A stretch of DNA of 64,000 nt from Streptomyces tuirus (GTDB lineage: Bacteria; Actinomycetota; Actinomycetes; Streptomycetales; Streptomycetaceae): contig JAGTPG010000002.1 in assembly GCA_018195615.1 (NCBI GenBank), positions 5,449,501-5,513,500 of the forward strand. The letters run 5' to 3'. Position 1 is the first letter of the stretch. The number at the start of each line of letters is the position of its first letter. Below the pieces are notes generated by a model. That model saw only the letters and a list, made by a program, of their open reading frames with translations, was not told the DNA's origin and made no database searches. Position numbers and translations under genes: made by a program. Of this stretch, positions 35,651-44,811 are shown in pieces.

Positions 35651-35704
35651 ATGCGAAGTCATGCCCTAGGAAAGCTACTTCGCGCCGGGCCTCCCCTCGC
35701 CTGA
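35651..35704 (+). CDS. Putative 17-codon leader peptide
   Basis: ATG at 35651 with a good RBS (GGGAGG at 35639-35644), encoding MRSHALGKLLRAGPPLA and a TGA stop. The RBS-containing GGAGGCCC (35641-35648) can pair perfectly with GGGCCTCC (35687-35694) inside the ORF. It lies 38 bp upstream of the next small gene. It could be a regulatory leader; too short to be sure. Confidence 0.35.
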   Translation: MRSHALGKLLRAGPPLA

Positions 35705-35742
35705 CGTCGGGCTGCCGTTTCCGTCGTAAGGAGCCAGAACCC

Positions 35743-35943
35743 GTGACGTCCCTTGACCGTACCCCAGGCGGTCCCGAGAACTCGGCGCGCGCCTATGTGT
35801 GGGCCACAGTCGTGACCACCCTGGCGACCCTCGCCACCGTCCTCGTCCTCACCTTCACCGGCAACGACGAGGCTGCGGTCGCAGTAGCCGCGGCCGGCTT
35901 CCTGGGCGGTGCCGTCCAGATCACCGTGCACATCCGGCGCTGA
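35743..35943 (+). CDS. Small two-span membrane protein of the AICE
   Basis: 66 residues from a GTG preceded by AAGGAG (35728-35733). After a polar N-terminus come two hydrophobic helices (ATVVTTLATLATVLVLTF and AVAVAAAGFLGGAVQITVHI). It is the last convincing gene before attR. Unknown function; possibly a holin-like or Spd-like protein. Confidence 0.6.
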   Translation: MTSLDRTPGGPENSARAYVWATVVTTLATLATVLVLTFTGNDEAAVAVAAAGFLGGAVQITVHIRR

Positions 35944-36408
35944 CCCATGGCCAGGCGCTCGTCGGGGCGCCTGGCCCTATTCGGACTACAAGATCGTGTT
36001 GGTCCATACCCGGCCTTCTCTCGATGCTGCTCAACAGTAGAGGCCGGGTGTGACAACGCCCTCTGATCAGGAAAAAGGCGCTGCAGATCATCACCGCACT
36101 CCTGATGCGAAGGACGACGATGCCACCCAGGTCGTTGCTGAGGTCGGTTACGCGTGGGCCCCGGGGCCGCGAGGGGCAGTGCGGCGGCGAAGTCGGTCTT
36201 GGAGTTTGGCGATGTCGGCGGCGGGCCCGTCGTGCTCCTGGTCGTCGTTTTTCGGCTGCACGGGCACGGGGTGGTCTCAATCGTGGTCTCAACCCACCCG
36301 CGATCCGGAAACATTCGCCATCGTCCACTGACGTCCGGAAGCCCCTCTGAGCAGGCACGATGCCCGTTTCCCGGACGTCAGTGGACGTCCCCGGACCAAG
36401 ATCGGACA
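35944..36408. other. Gene-free right end of the AICE
   Basis: 465 bp with no supported gene. It holds a pair of GGTCTCA repeats (36273-36279 and 36285-36291) and a perfect 17-bp inverted repeat (36322-36338 and 36371-36387), both likely recombination or control sites next to attR. Confidence 0.6.
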
Positions 36409-36452
36409 ACTCGTAATGCGTAGGTCTCGGGTTCGAATCCCGAAGGCGGCTC
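36409..36452 (+). repeat. attR: 44-bp copy of the tRNA-Thr 3' half
   Basis: Identical to 20251-20294. Only the 3' half of the tRNA is present, so this is not a functional tRNA. It marks the right end of the AICE and is followed by its own terminator. Confidence 0.9.
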
Positions 36453-36456
36453 TGAG

Positions 36457-36493
36457 AAACCCCAGGACAGATAGCCGCTGACCTGGGGTTTTC
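36457..36493. terminator. Terminator next to attR
   Basis: Arms AAACCCCAGG and CCTGGGGTTT with a T tract. It would have followed the tRNA before AICE insertion, or belongs to the older island beyond. Confidence 0.65.
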
Positions 36494-36567
36494 TGCTGCT
36501 CGGGCATGACTTGTCGCACGGCTGGGGCGCCGCGAGATGCCTTGCGTGAGCGGAGCGGCTCAGGGCC

Positions 36568-36830
36568 CTACTTCTTGGGCTTCTTCCGCTTGCCCTTCTT
36601 CTTGGCCCTGGCCTCGGCCTTCGCCTTGTCCTTGGCCTTCTTGGCAGCCTTACGGGCTGTGCGCAGGAGAAGGCTTGCTCTCGCCCAGCACGAGCCGGTG
36701 GAGGGCTGCCGCTGCCTCCGGGATGTCCGCCGCGCAGTCCGGACGGCGGGCTGCCCTGGCGGACCAGGAGGCCGAGTCGGTGTACCGAAGCGCCGACCTC
36801 AACTCGTCATCGATCGGAACGGCTCATGGC
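36568..36830 (-). pseudogene. Remnant with a Lys-rich C-terminus
   Basis: Leftward reading shows two pieces in different frames: about 50 residues including LRSALRYTDSASWSARAARR and IPEAAAALHRLVLGES, then LRTARKAAKKAKDKAKAEAR and KKKGKRKKPKK to a stop at 36568. There is no good start codon. It looks like the tail of a gene cut when elements inserted at the att site. Weak evidence. Confidence 0.35.
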
Positions 36831-36923
36831 CTCACTTTGGCACATGGCTGGGCCGGTCCGGGGTCCTGTTGCCCGGTCAAGGTGGGACGGGCAGGCGGGG
36901 AGCGGGTCCGCGGACGATGTCGG

Positions 36924-38860
36924 TCATCTCTTGTCGGCGCATGCCTCCGCCTCCGCCAGGTATCGCGCCACCGGCCCCAGTGTCAGCATCCCGCTCGCCC
37001 CGCCCGCGTGTTCGGTGCGGGCGGCGCGCAGGGCCGTTGCCGCGCGGGCGGCGACCGGATGCTCGCCGAGGCAGGCGGCGGCGTGGGCGGTCAGGCACCA
37101 CAGTGCCTCCTGCATGTGATCAAGGGGCGGTACAGGTGCCGTGGTCAGGGCGGTACGGGCCTCCTCGGCCCGGCTCCGGGCGAGCAGCAGCAAGGGGTGC
37201 GTCCAGGGGCGGTACGGGCCCCAGTCGAGGGCGGGATCGGTGGGCGCGGGACGGCCGTGCAGGAGACGCAGGCCCAGGAGGGCGAGGGCGAACAGGCCCC
37301 GGTGCAGCCCCGGCATGCCCGCAGTTTCGGCGAGGGCGTCTTCGGCAGCGCGGTAATGCGCCGCGGCCGTGGCTGCGGCCGGTCCGTCCAGTTCGGTGCT
37401 GCGGGCGGCCGTGGCCCGGGCCCGGAACCAGGCGGTGAGGACGGGGACGAGCGAGGCCTCGGTGCTGGCGGCGAGCTGCTCGGCTGCCTCGGCGTGTGCG
37501 GTCGCGGTGTCGAGGTCGCCGAGAGCGGAGGCGGATTGCAGGCGAATGAGCCGGCCGAGCACGGCGAAGTTCGCCAGCTCGTGCCGGGTGGCCAGGGCGA
37601 GGATCTCGGCGCCGATCACGTCCCGTGCCGCCGCGAGGCCGGGCTGAGTGAAGGACTGGAGGAACACGCCGTTGAGGGCGAACACCAGCAGGGCGGGGTC
37701 GCCCAGCTCACGGGCCAGGGCCTCGGCCTCGTGCGCCGCCTGTCCGGCGCGCCTCCGTTCGATTGTGGACAGATCGGCGCTGCGGCTCTCGACCGCGACG
37801 GTGGCCAGCAGGCGGGCGCGCAGTTCGGCGGGGCCGTCGGTGCCGAGTGCGGTGAGCGTACGCTCGGCCGCCGCGACGACGGCGCGGGACTGCTCGGGGT
37901 CGTCGGCCCGGCTCCAGAGGGCGGGCACGTCGTAGGCGCCGATGACGCGGGCGGTCAGGGCGATGTCTCCGGTGCGCTCCGCCGCCTGGACGGCGGCGAG
38001 GCGGTCGCGCCGCGAGTGGACGAGGCCGTCGCCACCCGCCAGGGCCAGGGTGCGCGCCAGTTCCACGGTAGTGCGCGGGCCGAGTCGTACGCCTGCGGTC
38101 CAGACGGTGCGCGGGGGCTGGAGCGTCGTAGCTCCGTGGAGAATGTCCGTCTCCAGGCGCTGGAGGCCGGCACCGGGGTCGAGCCCGAGCTGGTCCACAA
38201 GCATCGTGCGGGCGCGACGCAGGGTGGCCAGCGCGTCCGCCTGGCGGCCTGCCCGGTGCAGTGCGCGGGCCAGCAGCCCCAGGCCGGCTCGCGCCAGGGG
38301 TGTTCGGTGACGTGGGCGCCCAGTTCGGCGACCAACTCGGCTCCTGAACCGGAGTCGAGGAGGAGGCGGGCGCGCAGTTCCATCCCCTCCAGCCTCAGCT
38401 CCTCCAGCCGGGTCCGCTCGCGCTGGGCCCACGCGGAGCCGGTCACATCGGCGTAGGCGGGGCCGCGCCAGGCCGCGAGGACCGCGTCAAGGTCGGTCAA
38501 CGCGTCGGGGTTGCGGCGGGCGCGGGCCAGGGCGTCCTCGAACCGGTGGACGTCCACGGTGTCGCGCGGCAGGCGCAAGGCGTAGCCGGGGCCTTCCGTG
38601 ACGAGGACGCGCGGCGGGGTGCGGGGCGGCCGGTCGGGTTCGATAGCGCGGCGCAGCGCGGCGACGAACGTACGCAACGCACCCACGGCGCGCACCGGCG
38701 GCTCGGCCCACAGGTCGTCCACGAGGGTGTCGGTGGGGACCATACGGCCCTCGGCGGCGACGAGCCGGGCGAGCACCTCGCGGTGGCGGGGTCCGCCCAG
38801 GTCGACCAGGGTACCGTCGTCGCGGAGGGCCCGCACGGCACCGAGTACGTCGATTCGCAT
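36924..38860 (-). CDS. AfsR/SARP-type regulator with BTAD and TPR-like region, one apparent frameshift
   Basis: About 645 residues. It starts MRIDVLGAVRALRDDGTLVD; the winged-helix DNA-binding domain covers residues 1-95 (GPRHREVLARLVAAEGRMV, VGALRTFVAALRRAI), followed by a bacterial transcriptional activation domain to about 245. A frameshift at the C run 38277-38280 (one base short) separates this from a long all-helical TPR-like C-terminal part. No P-loop is visible, unlike AfsR itself. It is divergent from a hydrolase gene 136 bp away that may be its target. Confidence 0.78.
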
Positions 38861-38996
38861 GCCCTCCCTCTTCTGTGCCGCGGCTCCTCGGCATCAAGCG
38901 TACTGATCGGCTGCTGATCGCCGTCGCCCACGCTGGCCCCGTCAGTCCTCGGACCACGGCTTTCGCCGGTCCACCGACCCCAGGAAGGGGCCTTTC

Positions 38997-39874
38997 ATGA
39001 CGCTCGCCATTCCCGGTTTCGACTACGTCCGCCTGCCCGGCACGGACGGAGTGGAGCTGGCTGCCGCCGTCGGCGGCAGCGGCCGCCCGGTCGTGCTGCT
39101 GCACGGCTTTCCGCAGACCCACCTGATGTGGCGGCACGTCGCCGAGCGGCTCGCCGGCGAGCACACGGTGATCTGTCCCGACCTGCGCGGCTACGGCGCC
39201 AGCGACAAGCCGACGGCCACCGGCCCTGAGGTGTACTCCAAGCGCACCATGGCCGCCGATGTCGTCGCCCTGGCGGCGGCGCTCGGCCATGAGCGCTTCG
39301 CCCTGGTCGGCCACGACCGGGGCGCCCTGGTCGCCTTCCGGGCGGGACTGGACCATCCCGAGACCCTCACCCACCTGGGCATCCTCGACGTCGTGCCGCC
39401 CCTGGACATGTGGAACGTCCTGCACGGTGTCCGGCGGCGGTCGGCCACCACCTGTTCCTCATGGCGCAGCCGCCGGGGCTGCCGGAGACGATGATCGCCA
39501 ACAGCGCCGACGCCTACTTCGCCTCCTTCCTCGACGGTTGGGCCAGGGACCCGGCCGCCATGCCGGAACCGGTCCGAGCCGCGTACCTGCGGGCGAGCGC
39601 CGCGGCCGTGCCGTCGATCGTCGCGGACTACCGGGCCTCGGCGGGCATCGACGTAACACACGACCAGGCGGACCAGGACGCCGGTTCCCAACTGGCCATG
39701 CCCGTGACGGTCGTCCAGCAGGACTGGGGCGCGCGACTGGGCTACGACGCCGCCGCGGTCTGGCACGCGTGGGCGCCGGACCTGGACCACCGGCTGACCG
39801 GCGCGGGGCACTTCATGGCCGAGGAGGCGCCCGACGAGATCACGGATGCGATCCGCGACCTGCTGGTCCGCTGA
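38997..39874 (+). CDS. Alpha/beta hydrolase (haloacetate dehalogenase/epoxide hydrolase-like), one apparent frameshift
   Basis: About 292 residues when repaired. The first part has VLLHGFPQTHLMWRHVAERL and DLRGYGASDKP, then the nucleophile elbow VGHDRGALVAFR with Asp as the nucleophile. The second part, in another frame from about 39432, has FLMAQPPGLPETMI and the catalytic His in LTGAGHFMAEEAP. Adding one C at 39431-39432 joins them as HGVPAAVGHHLF. Asp nucleophiles with HGFP motifs mark dehalogenases and epoxide hydrolases. A GGAAGGGG RBS precedes the ATG. Confidence 0.78.
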
Positions 39875-40165
39875 GCCCGCCACCCGGGCCACGGGCGGCG
39901 GCGGGCGAGCCCCGCGATCCGGCGACCGCTGACCAGCCCACCTCCCTACGGCCACTGCCGCAGCCCGGGGAACACCAAGCGACGCTCAGCAGGGCGCGGC
40001 AGCGCCCCACGGGCCGCTCCGCGGGCGGGGTAGGCCGGGGCAGCGAGGGGGCGGCACCCGTTCCGGGCAGACCGATCGTCACGGCGAAGACACGGACCGG
40101 GTAGGCGTGGGCGGAGAGGGCGGCTGATGAGCGCCGGGGAGCCGGTCGTCCCCGCCCCGGCGCGG

Positions 40166-40987
40166 TCAGGCCATTTCGACGTAGCGGTGGACCCGGTCGA
40201 AGCGCCGGGCCGCCAGGTCCCGGCGGCGGATCACCCAGTGGGCCACGCCGGAGTCCAGTTCCGTGACGTCGTCGCCGCACCTCCAGGTGGCCAGGAGAAC
40301 CCAGTCGTCGGCGCCTTCTCCGTGGGCCGTACCGCCCTGCTCGGAGTGGCCGGCCTCTTCGGGACCACGGGCGTAGTGGACGGGGTCGTTCTGGGGCGAG
40401 ACCGGGTGGCCGCCGATCTGCAAGGCCCAGGAAGGGCGGTAGCCGCCCACGCGTGCCCAGGCGTCGCTGAGTTCGTCGGCGAGCTCGAACTGCTCGTCCT
40501 CGGGGAATTCGCCCCATCGGTCGAGGGCGAAGCTCTCCGGCATCTGCGCGCTCGGCTGGTGCCAGAGCGTGCGGAGCTCACGCGGCCGGTACGACTCGCG
40601 CCAGCTGTGTTCGAGGGGGCTATGGGTTGTCGGGGTCCCGGCGGGGACGTACAGCACCGCGTCGGACACCTGTTCCCCGATGCCGCTCACATCGGTGCCG
40701 GAGAAGAGGAGCAGGTGGCCGTCGGTGGGGAGCGGGAGGCCGGTGGCGCCCGGCGGGAGAGCCGCGAGGTCGACGGAGGCCACGAAGGGATCGGACGGCC
40801 TCGGCGCGCCGTGCGGCAGCAGGGGGTCGCCGCCGACCCGGGCCACGAGGGGACCGTTACCACCCTCCGCCAGGTACACCGCCGGGCGGGCGACACGTAT
40901 CCATTCCTCCGCCTCCTCCGAGGGCAGATCCCGGGATGCCGCCTCGGCCCGGAATCGGTTCATTCTGTCCATGTTCGCGTCGGTCAC
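40166..40987 (-). CDS. DUF1963 (YwqG family) protein
   Basis: 273 residues from GTG 40987 (ATG 40972 also possible). It has the YwqG-type beta-rich layout: VARVGGDPLLPHG, FVASVDLAALPPGATGLPLP, DGHLLLFSG, then RPSWALQIGGHPVSPQNDP and WVLLATWRCGDDVTELDSG. The biochemical role of DUF1963 proteins is not established. It stands alone between two hydrolase genes in the accessory island. Confidence 0.75.
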   Translation of the reverse strand: MTDANMDRMNRFRAEAASRDLPSEEAEEWIRVARPAVYLAEGGNGPLVARVGGDPLLPHGAPRPSDPFVASVDLAALPPGATGLPLPTDGHLLLFSGTDVSGIGEQVSDAVLYVPAGTPTTHSPLEHSWRESYRPRELRTLWHQPSAQMPESFALDRWGEFPEDEQFELADELSDAWARVGGYRPSWALQIGGHPVSPQNDPVHYARGPEEAGHSEQGGTAHGEGADDWVLLATWRCGDDVTELDSGVAHWVIRRRDLAARRFDRVHRYVEMA

Positions 40988-41169
40988 CGGGCCACCCTAA
41001 CGGGCTCATGGGCAGGCACTGGCAGGACCGAACTCGCTTGGATGCAACCCCAATTGGCGCTACTGACCTTTGCAGCGTGATGTCGGCAGGGCTGACGATG
41101 TGTGATCGGCGCGGTATGCCGGTTGTGTGAGATATCCACCCGCCTGGTGCTACACATGGATTGCTTGGT

Positions 41170-42159
41170 TCATCCCTGGAGGGTGGCGAGCCAGTCGGTC
41201 AGCAGGCGGTTGACCTCGTCGGGGCGCTCCTGCTGGATCCAGTGGCCGCAGCCGTCCAGGAGGTGGGAGGCCGACAGGCCGGGGAGGGTGGAGGGGTAGG
41301 CGTCGATGGCGTCGGACATCCAGGTGGTGGAGGCGTCCAGGGCGCCGCCGATGAACAGGGACGGCTGCTTGATCGGGGCTCCGCGGTGCGGGGCGAGGTC
41401 TTCCCAGTCTCGGTCCATGTTGCGGTAGCGGTTGAGTGCGCCGGTGATCCCTGTGCGCTCGAACTCCCCGGCGTAGATGTCGAGGTCGTCCTCGCTCAGC
41501 CAGGCCGGGAGGACCCCTGTGGGGAGGCGGTCGCGCAGCCGGCCGCCGCCGCGGGCGACGAAGTGCGGGTCGGGCTCGCCCTGGGTGGGCATGGTGTCGG
41601 CGGACAGGGCCGCGTAGAAGCCCGCGAGCCAGCCCCGGACGTCGGGCTCGATCTCTGCCTCGGCGCGGCCGGGCTCCTGGAAGTAGGAGACGTAGAACTC
41701 CTGCTGGGGGCCGCCGATCTGGCCGAAGATGTCGCTGGGGCGGGGCCCGCCGGGCGGCGCGTAGGGGACGCTCAGCAGGCCGACGGCGCGGAAGACCTCG
41801 GGGTGGAGCAGGGCGGAGGCGGCGGCGATGTTGGAGCCCCAGTCGTGGCCGACGACCACCGCGCTTTCCTCGCCGAGGGCACGCACGACGGCGACGTTGT
41901 CCTCCACCAGGTCGAGCATCCGGTAGGCGTCGGTCGCCTCCGGCTTGGAGGAACGGCCGTAACCGCGCACGTCGATCGCCACCGCCCGGTAGCCGGCCGC
42001 GGCGAGGGCCGGTAGCTGGCGGCGCCAGGAGTACCAGGACTCGGGGAAGCCGTGCACGAGCAGGACCAGCGGGCCGGTTCCCTGCTCGACCAGGTGCAGG
42101 CGCCCGGCCGGGGCCTCGACGATGCGGTGGCGGAGCTCGGCGGTCGGCTCGGGCTGCAT
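41170..42159 (-). CDS. Epoxide hydrolase-like alpha/beta hydrolase
   Basis: 329 residues. HGFPESWYSWRRQLPALA (oxyanion region), DVRGYGRSSKP, nucleophile elbow VVVGHDWGSNIAAASAL (Asp), and the C-terminal GCGHWIQQERPDEV (His) give the full soluble epoxide hydrolase pattern. The cap contains Tyr residues (EFYVSYFQEP) usable for epoxide opening. It would convert an epoxide to a diol; the substrate is unknown. Within the accessory island, its neighbours do not indicate a pathway. Confidence 0.85.
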   Translation of the reverse strand: MQPEPTAELRHRIVEAPAGRLHLVEQGTGPLVLLVHGFPESWYSWRRQLPALAAAGYRAVAIDVRGYGRSSKPEATDAYRMLDLVEDNVAVVRALGEESAVVVGHDWGSNIAAASALLHPEVFRAVGLLSVPYAPPGGPRPSDIFGQIGGPQQEFYVSYFQEPGRAEAEIEPDVRGWLAGFYAALSADTMPTQGEPDPHFVARGGGRLRDRLPTGVLPAWLSEDDLDIYAGEFERTGITGALNRYRNMDRDWEDLAPHRGAPIKQPSLFIGGALDASTTWMSDAIDAYPSTLPGLSASHLLDGCGHWIQQERPDEVNRLLTDWLATLQG

Positions 42160-42596
42160 GGGCTTCTCCTCGCTTCGCGGCGGCGCGGCTACCCATCGAT
42201 CATGCGGCGCAGCACCCGCCCGACGCGATCAGCCTTGCCATTCTGGCAACCTTGCGGGACCGTGCCCGAGACCGCACGTTTTCTCGGGGAGCGGGTGCGC
42301 CGGGCTTCCCGGGGACCGACGCCGTGGACATCATGCGCAAGGGGCATGCCGTGGTGCGGGTGTCCCACCCTGAGGTGCATGCCATGATCCGCGCCGCGAT
42401 CGCCCACGCAGACGTACCGGTGCTGGGAGACGACGGTCAGGTGGGGCTGGCGCGGCACCACGCACCCGGATCCTCCGGCACTTCCGACGGCCGCACGACA
42501 GAACTGCTGCGTGCACGACCGGCAGCTGACCGGGCCCCGGTGAAGAGTCTTCCGGCTGTGCCGCGGCAGCCGACCCGCGGCGACGAACCCACCCCC
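42160..42596. other. Stretch without a supported gene
   Basis: 437 bp between the epoxide hydrolase and the GreA/GreB-like gene. The frame of the latter is open back to 42252, so an N-terminal extension (for example from ATG 42333) is possible, but that part is not GreA-like. Confidence 0.4.
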
Positions 42597-43094
42597 GTGA
42601 CGGGATCCGCGGTGCCGGGCGGTGCCGGGGCCTCCCTCCGTCTCCCGGTCGACCGGCTCAGCGTCGCCGCCCATCGACGGGTGCAGCGCGAGCTCCAGCG
42701 CGTGCAGGACGCGCTGGACCAGCCGCTTCCGGAGATCGTGGCCGTGGACTCGTCGTCCAGGAATGCCCAGCTGGCCGATCACGACAGGCGGCGCCAGGCC
42801 CTGCAGGAGCGCCGCAGCCACCTGCGTGCCGTGCTCGACCAAGTGGTCCCTGGCTCCTCCCTGACGGGCGGGGCGATGGTCGTCCCTGGATGCCTAGTCG
42901 GAGTTGAGGACCCGGACGAGCCCGGCATCATGACGTACGAGATCGCGATGCTCGCGGGTGACGAGGCGGAACGGCTGAGCCCCGACACCCCGCAGGGAAA
43001 GGCGCTGATGTGGCGAGAGGTCGGGGACGAGGTGAGCTGGCAGACGGAGCGGGGCACGCGCATGCGCGTCATCGTCCGGTACATCCAGGACTGA
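42597..43094 (+). CDS. GreA/GreB-family-like protein
   Basis: About 165 residues from GTG 42597. An N-terminal coiled-coil candidate (AAHRRVQRELQRVQDALDQ, RRRQALQERRSHLRAVLDQV) is followed by the GreA/GreB C-terminal FKBP-like domain, with the hallmark LSPDTPQGKALMWREVGDEV. GreA/B factors bind the RNA polymerase secondary channel and rescue arrested complexes; this divergent paralogue lacks a clear acidic tip and may be a Gre-like regulator. The start is uncertain. Confidence 0.65.
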   Translation: MTGSAVPGGAGASLRLPVDRLSVAAHRRVQRELQRVQDALDQPLPEIVAVDSSSRNAQLADHDRRRQALQERRSHLRAVLDQVVPGSSLTGGAMVVPGCLVGVEDPDEPGIMTYEIAMLAGDEAERLSPDTPQGKALMWREVGDEVSWQTERGTRMRVIVRYIQD

Positions 43095-43495
43095 GACCGC
43101 AGCGGAACGGGGCTGCGCGGCGGCTGCGCGGCGGTCCGTAGCTGGTCGTGCCCAACAGCCCCGCGTCCCGCCGGGTCAGTTTGCCGGCGTGCGCGACCCG
43201 GGAGCGCTCCGCAGCTGCGGTGAGCCGGACGCCGGTGGCGACGGGTCTTGGCCGCCGTCCCGAGCAGAGGTAGAACAGGCCGAGGGGGGCGTTTGCGATC
43301 GGCGCCAGGAAGAAGATGGCGAGGGCCAGTTCGACGTGGCTTACCTCGGCGGTCCAGCCCAGGCCCGCAGGGATCCGCGCAGAGCCCGGCTGTACAGGGT
43401 GACCAGTGCGCTGACGCAGGCCGGCTGCCGCACTCCCAGCGACCATTCGATGAGGGACACCAGACGACTCATCGGGGTGGGGAAGGCCGGCATTC
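43095..43495. other. Gene-poor stretch with a membrane-protein fragment
   Basis: 401 bp. Leftward, a short segment VELALAIFFLAPIANAPLGL around 43260-43335 looks like one membrane helix of a lost transporter or small membrane protein, but the surrounding frame looks random. No gene called. Confidence 0.35.
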
Positions 43496-43915
43496 TCATC
43501 GGTCGGCGCTGCCGGGCGGTACGACCCATTCGGTGGGTTGGCCGGTGAGGGAGGCGATCATGTCGAAGTCGCCGTCGTAGTGGAGGACTGTTCGCCGGTG
43601 CAGTTCCGCTGTGGCGGCGATCAGCAGGTCGGGAAGGGACAGGGCGCGGTGGAAGCCCGCGTTGAGGGCATGGCGCTGGATCTCGAGAGCGCGAATGAAG
43701 ATGTCGTCTTCGGCGCGGAGGTAGTCGAAGGCGTGGAGCCAGGTGCTGATCCGTGTTGCTTCCGAGCTGTCCCGTGCAGAGTGGATCATCTCGAACTCGG
43801 TGGGCTGGCATACGGCGAGGAGGTAGCGCTCATGCAGAGGCTTGAGTACCTCCTTGACGCTCGGCTTCGTCCAGCGGGCGAGGGCGGACTTGTCGATCAG
43901 ATAACGGTCCTGCAT
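43496..43915 (-). CDS. vapC: VapC-type PIN-domain toxin
   Basis: 139 residues. PIN-fold acidic residues: YLIDKSALARW (first Asp), PTEFEMIHSAR (Glu), LSLPDLLIAATAELH (Asp) and VLHYDGDFDMIA (Asp pair). VapC toxins are RNases held inactive by VapB. The start ATG overlaps the antitoxin stop by one base (TGATG), the usual coupled arrangement. Confidence 0.9.
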   Translation of the reverse strand: MQDRYLIDKSALARWTKPSVKEVLKPLHERYLLAVCQPTEFEMIHSARDSSEATRISTWLHAFDYLRAEDDIFIRALEIQRHALNAGFHRALSLPDLLIAATAELHRRTVLHYDGDFDMIASLTGQPTEWVVPPGSADR

Positions 43916-44169
43916 CAGGCGGCCCGGCCTCCGTCGCGGTCGCCATTGTGCTTGAGGGAGCCGTCTGCATTGCGGGGCCCGGTGTTCTCGACGATCTCAC
44001 TGAAGTCGAGCTCGCCGGCCTCCATGGCGTCGAAGCCCTCCTGCCGCAGGTGCCTCTTGACGGCGTCTTCCATGGCGAGGCGTACGGCTTTGGCTTTCGT
44101 TTTGGTCCCGAAGATGCGCATGGCCTCGGTGACCATGTCTTCATCAAGGTCGATGACGGTTCTGGCCAT
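43915..44169 (-). CDS. vapB: VapB-type antitoxin
   Basis: 84 residues starting MARTVIDLDEDMVTEAMRIF. The N-terminus is a ribbon-helix-helix/VapB domain (KTKAKAVRLAMEDAVKRHL) and the C-terminal tail (ELDFSEIVENTG) would wrap the toxin. It is the first gene of the module and should repress its own promoter. Confidence 0.87.
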   Translation of the reverse strand: MARTVIDLDEDMVTEAMRIFGTKTKAKAVRLAMEDAVKRHLRQEGFDAMEAGELDFSEIVENTGPRNADGSLKHNGDRDGGRAA

Positions 44170-44538
44170 GTGGTGATCCTCTCCTCTCGGAGACGTTTCT
44201 GCCAGTGAAATGATACCATTCATCGATGGTGATAGATATCGTTTCGGTCATAGGTTCCGTCGTGAATGGAGGCTGCGGCGTTCACGGTGACGTGCCGCGC
44301 GGTCGCCCCTTGTGAGAAATGGACAATCGTCCTCATGTCGGGCTTCGCCCCTGTCGGGGCTTTCGCCAGAAGTGATGGGGTGGCGAGAGGCGGCCGACCA
44401 AGCGGCCCCATCGGTGGACAGACGCCTTTGGACAGTGCATCACGGGGTGGCACGGGTCAACTTGCTGCGCATGCTCTGATCAGGAAAAACGTCACGACGT
44501 AGCACGGCAAGGCGCTAGGCAACACGAACGCTCATGGT
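44170..44538. other. Stretch without a supported gene before the att remnant
   Basis: 369 bp. Near the vapB start is an AT-richer segment (about 44209-44250, with ATGATACC and GATATCG motifs) that is a probable promoter/operator region. The rest shows no convincing gene. Confidence 0.4.
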
Positions 44539-44566
44539 CTCGTAATGCGTAGGTCTCGGGTTCGAA
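44539..44566 (+). repeat. 28-bp partial att copy (tRNA-Thr anticodon to T arm)
   Basis: Identical to bases 20253-20280 of the tRNA-Thr att core; the match ends within the T loop. It lacks the acceptor stem. It marks an older integration junction inside the accessory island, immediately followed by a truncated gene. Confidence 0.85.
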
Positions 44567-44572
44567 ACCGGC

Positions 44573-44761
44573 ATGGTCATCGGCGCGCTGAATCTGGCCG
44601 TCGCCGACGGTGGTCTCGGCACCGGCAACGGAGTGGCCGGGGGTGCCATTGCCCTGGTACTGGGGCTGATCGCCATGGTCCTCGGCCGTCTGGCTCTGGC
44701 CCGCTCCCGCCGCACCGGTCGGACGACCGACCAGCCCGATCACGAGCGCGCGCTCCAGTAA
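44573..44761 (+). pseudogene. Truncated membrane protein (DUF6223-like C-terminus)
   Basis: The 62-residue end of a small membrane protein: VADGGLGTGNGVAGGAIALV, LGLIAMVLGRLALARSRRTG. It resembles the C-terminal half of DUF6223 proteins, whose N-terminal spans are missing because the att remnant replaces them. An in-frame ATG at 44573 could still start translation. Confidence 0.55.
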
Positions 44762-44811
44762 GGGAGGAGAACGACGCGAGGAGACGACGACGGCAACCGA
44801 GATTCCCCCGT

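Larger units (their letters stand above)
20251..36452. mobile_element. Actinomycete integrative and conjugative element (AICE) in tRNA-Thr
   Basis: About 16.2 kb bounded by perfect 44-bp att repeats. It has all AICE modules: integrase and Xis beside attL, prim-pol plus helicase replication genes, a TraB/FtsK translocase with small Spd-like membrane proteins, and regulators (GntR, XRE) with Nudix and methyltransferase accessory genes. Most genes run leftward toward the integrase. The presence of all modules suggests a recently mobile element, but one-base frameshifts in the methyltransferase, a membrane protein and the Nudix gene need checking. Confidence 0.9.

Noticed and set aside
36409..36452. 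Second tRNA-Thr gene at attR
   Set aside because: Only the 3' half is present; no D arm or 5' acceptor strand upstream.
39880..40160. Possible small gene between the hydrolase and DUF1963 genes
   Set aside because: Frames are Arg/Pro/Gly-rich without RBS or similarity; more likely intergenic.
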